A stretch of DNA of 33,316 nt from Desulfobulbaceae bacterium. Its GTDB lineage: Bacteria; Desulfobacterota; Desulfobulbia; Desulfobulbales; Desulfocapsaceae. The notes under the pieces were generated by a model that had not been told where the DNA came from, did no database searches, and worked only from the letters and a program-made list of their open reading frames with translations. The stretch is taken from contig JAIRRG010000193.1 in the NCBI GenBank assembly GCA_031256095.1, forward strand, positions 1-33,316, written 5' to 3'. Position numbers and translations under genes: made by a program. Shown in pieces: positions 22,294 through 30,681 of this stretch. The number at the start of each line of letters is the position of its first letter. The stretch's first letter is position 1.

Positions 22294-22818
22294 ATGCGGC
22301 TTCAGGTGCTACGGAAACAACCGAATGCTCGCATGTGTTTTGTCTGCGGGCTGGAAAACGCCTTTGGATTGCACAGCCGTTTTTACGAACTGGAAAACGG
22401 CGAGCTTTTGGCCCTGTTCACACCGAGACAGGAGCATCAGGGCTATCCGGGGCGGCTGCACGGCGGTTTGGCGGCCTCAATTCTTGATGAAACCATAGGC
22501 CGGGCGATCATGATCCGCTCTGCTGGCGACATCTGGGGCGTGACCATTGATTTTTCGGCCCGTTACCGCCAGCCGGCGCCGCTCGATGAGGAAATCCGGG
22601 TCATCGCCCGCATTGAAAGTGACGGCAAACGTATTTTCGAGGGCAGCGGCGAAATTCTTCTCGCCGACGGCAGCGTCGCCATCGAAGGGAAGGGGAAATA
22701 TCTGAGGATGCCGATCGACAAAATCGCCGATTTCGACCATGAAGGCGATGAGTGGCGGTGTCTGGCCGAGGCCAGCGACCCGGTGTCGGTTGTCTTGCCG
22801 GAGAGACGGAAAGACTGA
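22294..22818 (+). CDS. PaaI-type hot-dog thioesterase
   Basis: The 174-residue protein has the 4HBT/PaaI core: YPGRLHGGLAASILDETIGR (about 51-70) with the HGG turn and the Asp65-Glu66 acidic pair, followed by the hot-dog strands WGVTIDFSARYRQPAPLDEE. The N-terminal CFVCG (Cys15, Cys18) and LENAFGLHSRFYEL belong to the same subfamily. It hydrolyses acyl-CoA or acyl-ACP thioesters, so it could release the product of the KAS III-like enzyme upstream. I chose the ATG at 22294, with GGAG 6 bp upstream; ATGs at 22282 and 22291 are possible. The gap to the previous gene is 129 bp. Confidence 0.85.
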   Translation: MRLQVLRKQPNARMCFVCGLENAFGLHSRFYELENGELLALFTPRQEHQGYPGRLHGGLAASILDETIGRAIMIRSAGDIWGVTIDFSARYRQPAPLDEEIRVIARIESDGKRIFEGSGEILLADGSVAIEGKGKYLRMPIDKIADFDHEGDEWRCLAEASDPVSVVLPERRKD

Positions 22819-22838
22819 AAGCTTCACGCCCTTTCCTT

Positions 22839-22870
22839 GTGGCTGACCGTCGAAAATACGGCGCGGCCAC
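22839..22870. terminator. Hairpin between convergent genes
   Basis: GTGGC with GCCAC and an inner CCGT with ACGG form a two-part stem around CGAAAAT between the converging thioesterase and purL genes. No T tract follows in either direction, so intrinsic termination would be weak; it may instead act with Rho or as an mRNA end-stabilising hairpin. Confidence 0.3.
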
Positions 22871-22876
22871 CACCTG

Positions 22877-25726
22877 TCAGCGGTTTGCCTGGCACCAAGC
22901 AAAGGCGTTCTGAAACATCTTCAGCCACGGCGATACGGCCAGGTTTTTCATCTCTTCTGGCAACCAATGCGCTTGCCAGGGCAAAAAGCAGCGCTCTGGA
23001 TGTGGCATGACCGCCAGATGCCTGCCGTCGGCGGAACACAGGCCGGCGGCGGCGCCTGCTGAGCCGTTGGGGTTGAAAGGGTAGGTTTCCGTCGGCTGGC
23101 CATGATCATCGGCGTAAAACATCGGGATCTGGCCGCCCGCCCAGACCTGCGCCTGTACCGCCTGATCAGGAAAGAGCAGCCGCCCTTCGCCGTGATCAAC
23201 GTGGACGCCGAAAACCATTCCTTCCATGCCGGTGAGCATCATTGCCGGGGTCTTGCCGATTTTCACCGTCGTCCAGCGCGACTCAAAGCGGCCGGAACGG
23301 TTGTGGACGAAGCGCGGCTGTTTTTCCGCCGCCAGGCCCAATTCCGGCACCCAGCCTAAAAGCCCGAACAGTTGGCAGCCGTTGCAGACGCCCAAGGTGA
23401 AGGTATCCGGGCGCTGGTAAAATTCCGTGAACATCGCCGCCAGCCTATCGTTGAAGCGAATGGTAGCCGCCCAGCCTTTGGCCGATTCCGGCACGTCGGC
23501 GTAGGCGAAACCGCCGACCGCCGCCAGGCCGCGAAATTGGCCGAGGCCAATCTTGCCCGCCAGCAGGTCACGCATGCAGATATCCCAGGGTGCAAAACCG
23601 GCCTGATAAAAAGCGGCGGCCATTTCCCGGTCGGAGTTCGAGCCTTCCTCACGCAGGATCGCCACCTTCGGTTTGTCAGTTGCGGCGATAATCGCCGGGC
23701 TGCTTGGCGTCGGCGTAAAGGGCAGGTGGTAGTGAGGCTTGGCGCGGTCAAAAATCGCCGTTTTTTCTTCGTCGGCACATTGAGGATTTATTTGCAGCCG
23801 CTCCAATTGGTGACTGGTCTCTTCCCACAGTGCCCGCAGTTCCGGCATCAAGGCGTCGAGAATGACCGGCCCTCCGAAAATGTCGAGTCTATCAGGAATT
23901 ATATTGTTATCGACAAGGTTGTTGTAAATGCGGATTTTTTTGTCGGCGTCGCTGGTTCCCAAATAGCGGTACGGCACGCCTTTTTCTCGTAGCAGCTCCT
24001 CAATCCGTCGGCAGCATGAAAATTCACAGGCGACGACCATGCCCAATTCCTCGGCGAAAAGAGCGGCAGCGGCGTCTTTGACATCAAGCATGACGTTCAG
24101 TCCGCAGTTGCCGGCAAAGGCCATTTCCAAGAGGGTGACGATCAAGCCGCCATCGGAAACGTCATGCCCGGCGGTTATGAGTCCCTGCGCCAGCATTTCC
24201 TGGACCGCCAAAAAACCAGCCCGCAGCAGCCCGCCGTCGGCTTCTGGGCAATCATCGCCCAACTGGCCGTAGACCTGGGCCAGGGCGCTGCCGCCCAGCC
24301 TGTTTCTACCGCCTGATAGATTGAGCAAATAAAGGTGATCGCCGGCATTTTTTATATCCGGCGTCACCTTGACCGTGATGTCTTCCATGGCGGCGTAGAG
24401 AGAAATGACCAACTGGCGCGGCGACTTGACGGTTTCCTCGCCGACTTTTGTTGCCATTGACAGGCTGTCTTTGCCGCCATCGACGGCGATGCCGACGGTT
24501 TTCATGAGGGCGGCCATGGCTTCGGCGGCCTCGTACAGGGCCACGCCCTCGCCGGGCAGTTTTGGCGCCCACATCCAGTTGGCTGAACATTTTACCTGTT
24601 TCAGATCAACTATTTTGGCAAACGCCAGGTTGGTCAGGGCTTCGCCGACGGCCATGGCGGCGCCGCGGGCCGGATCGGCAATCATTTTCATCGCTTGCTC
24701 GCCAATGGATGAAGCAATGCCAGTGAGGCCGAAATGGCTTTGGGCCACCACCGCCAGGTCAGCCACCGTCAGTTGCAACGGGCCGCAGCATTGCTGCTGG
24801 GCGATGAGGCCGGTGACGGCGCGGTCAACTTTACTCGTCAGAAAGCGTTTCGAGCCGACCGAAACCAGGCGCAAAACCCGTTCGAGATGGGCGGCGATAC
24901 TTACTTCCGGCAGCGTCAATGGTTCCTTGGCGTCAGGAATACTCTCGTCACGGAAGGTTTTTTGCGGGATTTTTCCCAGCAGATCCGGCAGGTCAATGCT
25001 GACTGGCGTCGTGCCGTTGGCGCTGTCGCCGACGACGAAGCGCAGGTCGCCGGTCACTTCGCCCAAGACCTCGCAGGCCACCTTTTCACGGGCGCAGATG
25101 GCCTGAAAGGCGGCGAGATTTTCTGGGCGCAGCAGCAGGCCGCAACGCTCCTGGTATTCGGCGACGTAGATTTCCAAGACCGACATGGTGGGGTCGCCGA
25201 CGCGGATTTGGCGTATATCAACGTAACCACCGGATTTTTCAACAAGTTCTTTCAAGACATTGGCCGGGCCGCCGGCGCCCTGGTCATGAATCACTTCGAT
25301 CAGGCTGGTGCCGCCCATCTCGTTGCAGGCGCGGATAACGCGGTTCATCTTCTGCTCCATTTCTGCGTCGCCGCGCTGGACGGCGTTGAAATCGAGTTCG
25401 GCGGCGTTTTCCCCCTGCAACATGCTGGAAGCCGCGCCGCCGCCAAAGCCGACGCGGTAGGCCGGACCGCCGATTTGGATGATCAGCATCCCTGGTTCTG
25501 GTGCGTTTTTTTCCAGGTGGCGGCCATCCATCTGGCCGATGCCGCCCGTGAACATGATGGGTTTGAGAAATCCCCAGCGTTCTCCTCCGGGCGAACGAAA
25601 ATCGCAGGAACGCGTGAAGCCGGCAATCAGCGGCTCGCCGAATTTGTTGCCGTAGTCGGAGGCGCCGTTGCTGGCTTCGATTTCGATGCTCAAAGCGGAA
25701 GCCAGATTTCCGGGAACTGGCGGCAA
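22877..25726 (-). CDS. purL: Phosphoribosylformylglycinamidine synthase PurL, C-terminal segment after in-frame TAG
   Basis: This segment carries roughly three quarters of the large single-chain PurL. ASNGASDYGNKFGEP and the GGIGQMDGRH region belong to the FGAM synthase domain, with HDQGAGGPANVLKE and HDVSDGGLIVTLLEMAF further along. The C-terminal class I glutaminase has the nucleophile in LGVCNGCQLFG and the His in MPHPERC. The enzyme makes FGAM from FGAR, glutamine and ATP in purine synthesis. The frame continues from the N-terminal segment, with the codon directly before CAG-TTG being TAG. There is no ribosome site at the TTG at 25726, so it is not an independent gene start. Confidence 0.9.
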   Translation of the reverse strand: MPPVPGNLASALSIEIEASNGASDYGNKFGEPLIAGFTRSCDFRSPGGERWGFLKPIMFTGGIGQMDGRHLEKNAPEPGMLIIQIGGPAYRVGFGGGAASSMLQGENAAELDFNAVQRGDAEMEQKMNRVIRACNEMGGTSLIEVIHDQGAGGPANVLKELVEKSGGYVDIRQIRVGDPTMSVLEIYVAEYQERCGLLLRPENLAAFQAICAREKVACEVLGEVTGDLRFVVGDSANGTTPVSIDLPDLLGKIPQKTFRDESIPDAKEPLTLPEVSIAAHLERVLRLVSVGSKRFLTSKVDRAVTGLIAQQQCCGPLQLTVADLAVVAQSHFGLTGIASSIGEQAMKMIADPARGAAMAVGEALTNLAFAKIVDLKQVKCSANWMWAPKLPGEGVALYEAAEAMAALMKTVGIAVDGGKDSLSMATKVGEETVKSPRQLVISLYAAMEDITVKVTPDIKNAGDHLYLLNLSGGRNRLGGSALAQVYGQLGDDCPEADGGLLRAGFLAVQEMLAQGLITAGHDVSDGGLIVTLLEMAFAGNCGLNVMLDVKDAAAALFAEELGMVVACEFSCCRRIEELLREKGVPYRYLGTSDADKKIRIYNNLVDNNIIPDRLDIFGGPVILDALMPELRALWEETSHQLERLQINPQCADEEKTAIFDRAKPHYHLPFTPTPSSPAIIAATDKPKVAILREEGSNSDREMAAAFYQAGFAPWDICMRDLLAGKIGLGQFRGLAAVGGFAYADVPESAKGWAATIRFNDRLAAMFTEFYQRPDTFTLGVCNGCQLFGLLGWVPELGLAAEKQPRFVHNRSGRFESRWTTVKIGKTPAMMLTGMEGMVFGVHVDHGEGRLLFPDQAVQAQVWAGGQIPMFYADDHGQPTETYPFNPNGSAGAAAGLCSADGRHLAVMPHPERCFLPWQAHWLPEEMKNLAVSPWLKMFQNAFAWCQANR

Positions 25727-25729
25727 CTG

Positions 25730-26722
25730 CTATTCCAAAGGAAGGTTATAGCCGGGAATATGCAGGCTGCCGACACAGTAGCCGGCGGTGCCAGCGATAA
25801 CCTGAGCGCCGCGCCCGGTGGCCTGGACGTCACGAATGCGGCCTCCGGTGCCGGTCTCGGCACCCGGGAAGGGGGCGACGCCAGTTGGGAAGTTGTGGGT
25901 TTCGGCGGTGAGAAGAGGATGGGCTTCGAGGCGCCGCATCACCAGGGGCGACGGCTGGCCGGGGACGGCGGCTTGCAGCGTATCGATCGTAAAGCCATTG
26001 ATAACACTGGAATTATCCTTGAAGGCAATCAATGAACCATCGGGGTGGGTAGTGAGGGTTTCGGTGACTAATGCAAAGAGCGTTTGCTGTCGCTCCTGAC
26101 CGTCATGGAAGTGTTGGCCCTTGAAAAAGCCGTGCCGCGAATGCTCGGAATTAGCGTTGTTTAAATCCATGATTTCAACAATGGTTGGGTTGCGGCCAAG
26201 CTTTTTCACAAAGTAGTCGTAATACAATTGCCGGTCGCCAGCATCCATTGAGATGCCAGGCAGACCGAGCAGGGCATCAGCGCCCCCGCCCAGCAAATCA
26301 ACATCGTAAACCGCTTCTGGAATGATGCCGGTGGTAAAGCTGGTTAAGGGCGCGGCATAGCGGCATTCGGTCATGCGGTCATGGCGGCGGGCGATGAATT
26401 CGGCCATATCTTCGCTCTGCGGCGCCAGATAACGCCGCGAGCGCTCGCAGCGCTTGACGGCGGAGAGCCCCGTCGCCTGGCAGATGGAAACCATGTTCGA
26501 CGACCAGGCGGTGGCGAAATTGAGGCGTGGCCCAATCTCGACGACGCGGTCGCCGACAAGGGCAGGCGTCAGGGTTACAGAATCGGCCAGGAAGCCGTCG
26601 GCCAGGATCAGCCGCAGGCGCTCCAATTCATCGGCTGTCAGTGGGCGGCTAGTTTCAATGTTGAAAACGTATTCACAGGCGGCGTCGCGGTTTTTGTATA
26701 ACTGGAAAACGGAGGCGGTCAT
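25730..26722 (-). CDS. purL: PurL N-terminal segment, ends at in-frame TAG
   Basis: From the ATG at 26722 the 330-residue segment contains the PurS-like N terminus (VFQLYKNRDAACEYVFNIET) and the linker. The first synthase motifs follow: RHDRMTECRY, DLNNANSEHSRHGFFKG with the catalytic-region His, and VMRRLEAHPLLTAETHNFPT. It then reads IPGYNLPLE, TAG, QLPPVPGN. In homologous PurL the same place reads LPWED..., so the amber replaces one residue in a poorly conserved loop and the rest follows in frame. Nothing else is damaged. A GTG at 26731 is an alternative start. Together the two segments span 1,284 codons plus the amber-adjacent stop, the usual size for this form. Confidence 0.9.
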   Translation of the reverse strand: MTASVFQLYKNRDAACEYVFNIETSRPLTADELERLRLILADGFLADSVTLTPALVGDRVVEIGPRLNFATAWSSNMVSICQATGLSAVKRCERSRRYLAPQSEDMAEFIARRHDRMTECRYAAPLTSFTTGIIPEAVYDVDLLGGGADALLGLPGISMDAGDRQLYYDYFVKKLGRNPTIVEIMDLNNANSEHSRHGFFKGQHFHDGQERQQTLFALVTETLTTHPDGSLIAFKDNSSVINGFTIDTLQAAVPGQPSPLVMRRLEAHPLLTAETHNFPTGVAPFPGAETGTGGRIRDVQATGRGAQVIAGTAGYCVGSLHIPGYNLPLE

Positions 26723-26809
26723 GGGCGTCACATGAAAATGGATGTGGTTTTGTCAGGAAAATAGGGTAACAACGGTAACATGAAGTGAGACGGGGCAAAA
26801 GGGCAAAAG

Positions 26810-26845
26810 AAAAGGCGGCCCGTTTGCCACGGAACCGCCTTTTTT
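26810..26845 (-). terminator. Bidirectional intrinsic terminator after degP
   Basis: AAAAGGCGG (26810-26818) pairs with CCGCCTTTT (26835-26843), with an inner CCGT/ACGG pairing. A run of T follows on the plus strand and a TTTTCTTTT tract on the minus strand. It ends the leftward degP transcript before the purL promoter region and can also block rightward transcription. Confidence 0.85.
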
Positions 26846-26908
26846 GTCATGGTTTCGTCCTCTGTTTAACGCCGGACGAGTCTTCGTTGAGTCTGTTGCC
26901 AAATCGCC

Positions 26909-28402
26909 TTACTGCGCCGACAGCACCACGTACTGGCTGCCGCGGCCAACGCGCACTTTCAGCAGCAGCCGTTTCTGGGCGTTGCTTTTCTTTATCGCCG
27001 CCACGGCTTCATCGACGTTTTTCACTGGCTTACGGTTGATCTCCTCAATCAGCTGTCCAGGTTTCAGACCGGCCAGATCGGCGGGGCTGCCGTCGTCAAC
27101 GCCGCCAATAATAACTCCCTGGCCTTCATGATAACCAAAACGTTCGGCCAGTTCCGGGGTCAATTCCCGCAAGTCTAGGCCATACTGGCCGCTGACATCG
27201 CCGGATTCCTCGCTGCCTTGAGCGTTATCATTCTTGCCGAAATTTTCCGGCTGCTTGCCGATGACGACATCAAAATTTTGTTCTTTACCATCACGAATCA
27301 GGGTCAACTGCGCTTTCGCGCCGGGAACGAGCATGGCGACGCGATTGCGGAGGTCGGCGCTGTCGGTCAGTGCTGTGCCGTTCAATTTGACGATGACATC
27401 GCCTTGGCGCAGTCCGGCTTTGGCCGCCGGGGTACCGGCCTGGACATCGCTGAGCAGGGCGCCGCCCGCTTTCGGCAAGTTAAAGGACTGGGCCAGCTTG
27501 TCATCGACATCCTGAATCGATACGCCGAGCCAGCCGCGCGTCACCTTGCCGCTGACGGCAAGTTGTTTCTCAATCCCTTTGGCCATGTTGATCGGGATGG
27601 CGAAACCTATCCCCATATAACCTCCTGAACGGGAGAAGATCGCCGAGTTGATGCCGATGGCTTCGCCACGGATGTTCAGGAGCGGGCCGCCAGAATTGCC
27701 GGGGTTGATGGCGGCGTCGGTTTGGATGAAACTTTCATAGTTGTTGATGCCGACCCGGTTGCGGCCTTTGGCGCTGATGACGCCGACGGTGACGGTCTGC
27801 TCCAGGCCAAAGGGGTTGCCGATGGCGATCGCCCACTCCCCGACTTCCAGCTTGTCGGAATCGCCCAGCGGCAGCACCGGCAGGTCGCCGGCACCGTCGA
27901 TTTTAATCAGGGCGACATCGGTCTGCGGGTCGCTGCCCACGGTTTTCGCTTTGAATTCGCGCTTGTCGGACAGGATCACCGTGATGCTGTCGGCGTTTTC
28001 CACCACATGGGAATTGGTCAGGATATGACCCTCCTTATCAATGATGAAGCCGGAACCCTGGGCCTGCTGAGTAGATTTTTTCTGGCGTTTCGGCTGCTGG
28101 TCGGGCCGGAACTGCGGCCCGAAGAAGCGCTCGAAAAACGGGTTGTTGAACATCTCCTCCAAACCCTGCATGTCGGTGCCCTTAACGGCCTTGGCCACCC
28201 GGATGTGCACCACCGCTGGTCCCGCCGCCTTGGCGACTTCAGTAAAGGATGGCAGCGTCATCGCCGAAGCCGCCGGTGCCGGGGCGTTTTTGTCGCCGCC
28301 GAAAAGATCAAGCGCCCGCGCCGGTAACGCCGGAACAAAAAAAGTCAGCATCAGGACGGTCAGCAGCAAGCTGCCTCTCCTCACTTGTCGTCTACTTGTC
28401 AT
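26909..28402 (-). CDS. degP: Periplasmic serine protease DegP/HtrA
   Basis: From the ATG at 28402 (AAAGGAG 6 bp upstream) this is a 497-residue HtrA-family protease. A signal peptide with a basic start (MTSRRQVRRG) and hydrophobic core ends near ALPARA at residue 30. The catalytic triad is His132 (ILTNSHVVENA), Asp162 (TDVALIKIDG) and Ser237 (NPGNSGGPLL). Two PDZ domains follow, the first with GWLGVSIQDVD and the second ending in LLLKVRVGRGSQYVVL. It degrades and refolds damaged proteins in the periplasm. A promoter (28460-28487) and a terminator frame the gene as a single transcript. Stretches before residue 110 are low-complexity, as in DegP Q-linkers. Confidence 0.95.
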   Translation of the reverse strand: MTSRRQVRRGSLLLTVLMLTFFVPALPARALDLFGGDKNAPAPAASAMTLPSFTEVAKAAGPAVVHIRVAKAVKGTDMQGLEEMFNNPFFERFFGPQFRPDQQPKRQKKSTQQAQGSGFIIDKEGHILTNSHVVENADSITVILSDKREFKAKTVGSDPQTDVALIKIDGAGDLPVLPLGDSDKLEVGEWAIAIGNPFGLEQTVTVGVISAKGRNRVGINNYESFIQTDAAINPGNSGGPLLNIRGEAIGINSAIFSRSGGYMGIGFAIPINMAKGIEKQLAVSGKVTRGWLGVSIQDVDDKLAQSFNLPKAGGALLSDVQAGTPAAKAGLRQGDVIVKLNGTALTDSADLRNRVAMLVPGAKAQLTLIRDGKEQNFDVVIGKQPENFGKNDNAQGSEESGDVSGQYGLDLRELTPELAERFGYHEGQGVIIGGVDDGSPADLAGLKPGQLIEEINRKPVKNVDEAVAAIKKSNAQKRLLLKVRVGRGSQYVVLSAQ

Positions 28403-28459
28403 AAAAATCTCCTTTGAAAAAATGCCAGTGGCCCGGCATGGTGTATTCTCCCGCCGCAA

Positions 28460-28487
28460 ATCATAAAACAAATGCGCCGTTTGGCAA
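28460..28487 (-). promoter_or_regulatory. Sigma70-like promoter of degP
   Basis: TTGCCA (28487..28482) and TATGAT (28465..28460) have a 16-base spacer on the minus strand. The start would be near 28453, about 50 bases before the degP ATG. The architecture matches the tRNA-Arg promoter in this window. No sigmaE-type GAACTT/TCTGA pair was recognised, so extracytoplasmic stress control is not evident here. Confidence 0.65.
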
Positions 28488-28602
28488 GATGGCTAAGTTG
28501 AGATAGCGGGTGAGAAGAGTCGCCAGAGTCGACGGCAAACGACTGTTTCGCCGCGCCAAAGCGCTGCCACTTTTGTGCGCTGGTGTGCCCTTTTCGATGA
28601 CT

Positions 28603-28631
28603 TTGATTTTTCTTATCCTAGCGGATATGAT
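28603..28631 (+). promoter_or_regulatory. Sigma70-like promoter of paaK
   Basis: TTGATT (28603-28608) and TATGAT (28626-28631) are separated by 17 bases on the plus strand, giving a start near 28638 and a leader of about 80 bases before the paaK ATG. The frame of paaK is open upstream through this region but has no family resemblance there. Confidence 0.55.
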
Positions 28632-28719
28632 AGCCACCGGTCTTTACGGCGCCTGCCACCACCAGCCAGCTGGAGCCAGCCCGGCGCTCTCTCTTCAGTC
28701 ATTCACAGTTGGAGGAATC

Positions 28720-30015
28720 ATGAGTTATTTTCAGCCGGAAATTGAATGCGCTTCGCGGGAAACCATGCGGGCCTTGCAGTCGGAACGCCTGCGTAAAATT
28801 GTCCGTCACGCCTACGATAACGTCCCATTTTACCGGGAAAGCATGGGTAAAAAAGGCTTGACGCCCGACGACATCCAGTCGGTTGACGATCTGCCGAAGC
28901 TGCCGTTTGTCAGCAAGGATGACCTGCGCGAAGCCTATCCCTACGGGCTTTTGGCGGTGCCGCGCTCGCAAGTTGTCCGCATCCAATCGACCAGCGGCAC
29001 CACCGGCAAACGGGTGGTGGGTTTTTACACCCAGGAAGACATTGACCACTGGGATGAATGCTGCGCCCGCGCCATTGTCGCCGCTGGCGGCAGTAAGGAA
29101 GACGTGGTGCATGTCTCCTACGGTTACGGTTTGTTCACGGGCGGGCCGGGGCTAAACGGTGGCTCGCATAAACTCGGTTCAATGACCTTGCCGATGTCGT
29201 CCGGCAACAGCGACCGGCAGATTCAATTCATGTGCGATCTCGGTTCAACCATCCTCTGCTGCACGCCGTCCTACGCCGCCTATCTCGCCGAAACCATTAT
29301 CAGCGGCGGCATGCGCGACAAAATTGCCTTGAAAGCCGGGATCTTCGGCGCTGAAGCCTGGAGCGAGGAGATGCGCCGCGACATTGAGGCCAAACTGGGC
29401 ATCAAAGCCTATGACATTTACGGCTTGACCGAATTGTCCGGGCCAGGCGTATCGTTCGAATGCTCGGAGCAGACCGGGATGCACGTCAACGAGGACTGCT
29501 ACATCACCGAAATTATTGACCCGAAGACTGGTGAGGTCTTGCCGGAAGGCTCGAAAGGCGAACTTGTTTTCACCGCCATCGCCAAATACGGTTTCCCGAT
29601 GATCCGTTACCGTACCCGGGACATCAGCGTTTTGCGCCGCCAACCTTGCTCCTGCGGGCGAACGTTCTTGAAAATTGGAAGACTGATGGGCCGCACCGAC
29701 GATATGCTGATTATCAGAGGCGTCAACGTTTTCCCCTCGCAGATCGAAACCGTGCTCTTGCAGGAAGGCTGCTCGCCCAACTATCAGATTATTGTTGGCC
29801 GCGTCAACCATACCGACACCTTTGAGATCAAGGTTGAGCTGACACCGGAGATGGTTGCCGACACGGTAAAAGAAATCGAGAAACGCGAAAACGACCTGGT
29901 GGAGGCCATGCGCTCAATGCTGGGCATCTCGCCGAAAATCACCCTGGTTGCCCATCGCTCCATCGCCCGCAGCGAAGGCAAGGCGGTGCGGGTCATCGAC
30001 AACCGCAAAATCTGA
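28720..30015 (+). CDS. paaK: Phenylacetate-CoA ligase (AMP-forming)
   Basis: The 431-residue enzyme starts at the ATG at 28720 behind GGAGG, and its length equals that of the family. The adenylate-forming P-loop is STSGTTGK (90-97). IYGLTELSGPGVSFECSE binds the adenylate, MIRYRTRDIS is the hinge region, and RTDDMLIIRGVNVFPSQIE is the C-terminal domain start. It activates phenylacetate or another aryl acid to its CoA thioester. In anaerobes such copies, linked to an ACT gene and often to indolepyruvate oxidoreductase genes, serve aryl-acid formation from aromatic amino acids. No such oxidoreductase is next to it here. The ACT gene follows after 15 bp. Confidence 0.95.
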   Translation: MSYFQPEIECASRETMRALQSERLRKIVRHAYDNVPFYRESMGKKGLTPDDIQSVDDLPKLPFVSKDDLREAYPYGLLAVPRSQVVRIQSTSGTTGKRVVGFYTQEDIDHWDECCARAIVAAGGSKEDVVHVSYGYGLFTGGPGLNGGSHKLGSMTLPMSSGNSDRQIQFMCDLGSTILCCTPSYAAYLAETIISGGMRDKIALKAGIFGAEAWSEEMRRDIEAKLGIKAYDIYGLTELSGPGVSFECSEQTGMHVNEDCYITEIIDPKTGEVLPEGSKGELVFTAIAKYGFPMIRYRTRDISVLRRQPCSCGRTFLKIGRLMGRTDDMLIIRGVNVFPSQIETVLLQEGCSPNYQIIVGRVNHTDTFEIKVELTPEMVADTVKEIEKRENDLVEAMRSMLGISPKITLVAHRSIARSEGKAVRVIDNRKI

Positions 30016-30030
30016 GCAACGGAGGCCATT

Positions 30031-30462
30031 ATGACCATTGATCAACTGACCGTCTTTGTCGAAAACGGCCCCGGCCGTCTTTTGGAGATCACAGAAACTT
30101 TAAGCAAGGCTGGTATCGATCTGCGCGCCCTCTCGATCGCCGACACCGCCGAGTTTGGCATCGCCCGCATCATCACCAGCGACCACCAGCGGGCGGTGAG
30201 CCTGCTACGCGAGGCCGGTTTCGCGGTATCGACCACCAAAGTGCTGGCCATCGGCCTTGACGATGAGCCGGGCGCCTTGGTCAAGGTTCTGCGTATCCTG
30301 GCTGATGAAAGTATCAATATCGAATACCTCTACGCCTTTATCACCCGCCAGAAGCGCCAGGCTTACGTCGTCTTCCGCGTCGAAAATAACGATGCCGCCA
30401 GCGCCGCCCTGGCAAAACATGGGGTGACGGTGGTCGGCGTCGCCGATATTGACGGCGCGTGA
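30031..30462 (+). CDS. Tandem ACT-domain protein
   Basis: The 143-residue protein consists of two ACT domains, roughly 4-68 and 72-140. Each has the ligand-loop pattern of ENGPGRLLEITETLSKAGID and DDEPGALVKVLRILADESIN. ACT domains bind amino acids, and this stand-alone double form is commonly encoded directly behind paaK, where it may sense aromatic amino acids. It has no catalytic or DNA-binding domain. A GGAGG ribosome site precedes the ATG, and the gene is certainly in the paaK operon. Confidence 0.9.
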   Translation: MTIDQLTVFVENGPGRLLEITETLSKAGIDLRALSIADTAEFGIARIITSDHQRAVSLLREAGFAVSTTKVLAIGLDDEPGALVKVLRILADESINIEYLYAFITRQKRQAYVVFRVENNDAASAALAKHGVTVVGVADIDGA

Positions 30463-30484
30463 GAGATTGGGGGATGGAGGCGCA

Positions 30485-30679
30485 GTGGAACGGGAGCGGA
30501 CTGGAGATGTGGCGCTGTCGAAGCAGCCAGGCGCGGGCGTCTGGAATCGCTTCTTCGAGTTGCTGCGCTCCGTCGAGGTGCCGGCCGATTTCATGGCCGA
30601 GCGTCCGTTGAATGTGCTGCCATCAGAGCGCGACATTTTTGATGATGAGACGGTGCGGGACCTGGATGGGAAAGGATAG
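30485..30679 (+). pseudogene. vapB: vapB-like antitoxin lacking its DNA-binding N terminus
   Basis: A GTG at 30485 with GGAGG 4 bp upstream reads a 64-residue product. It contains GDVALSKQPGAGVWNRFFEL, then ADFMAERPLNVLPSERDIFD. This is the C-terminal, toxin-binding part of a VagC/VapB-type antitoxin. The usual first 30 residues, with the AbrB swapped-hairpin DNA-binding half (NGxSQAVRLPKEF pattern), are missing, because the reading begins only 22 bp after the ACT gene stop. A deletion that fused the ACT gene end to the antitoxin middle is likely. It ends with TAG two bases before the vapC ATG. Confidence 0.7.
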
Positions 30680-30681
30680 CC

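Noticed and set aside
25730..25732. Pyrrolysine insertion at the purL TAG as a firm call
   Set aside because: No pyl genes are visible in this window and TAG acts as a stop elsewhere here; a mutation or sequence error is at least as likely.
24734..26035. Long open frame on the plus strand, antisense to purL
   Set aside because: It lies fully on the opposite strand of a clearly recognisable PurL, has no ribosome site and no family pattern; GC-rich codon use explains it.
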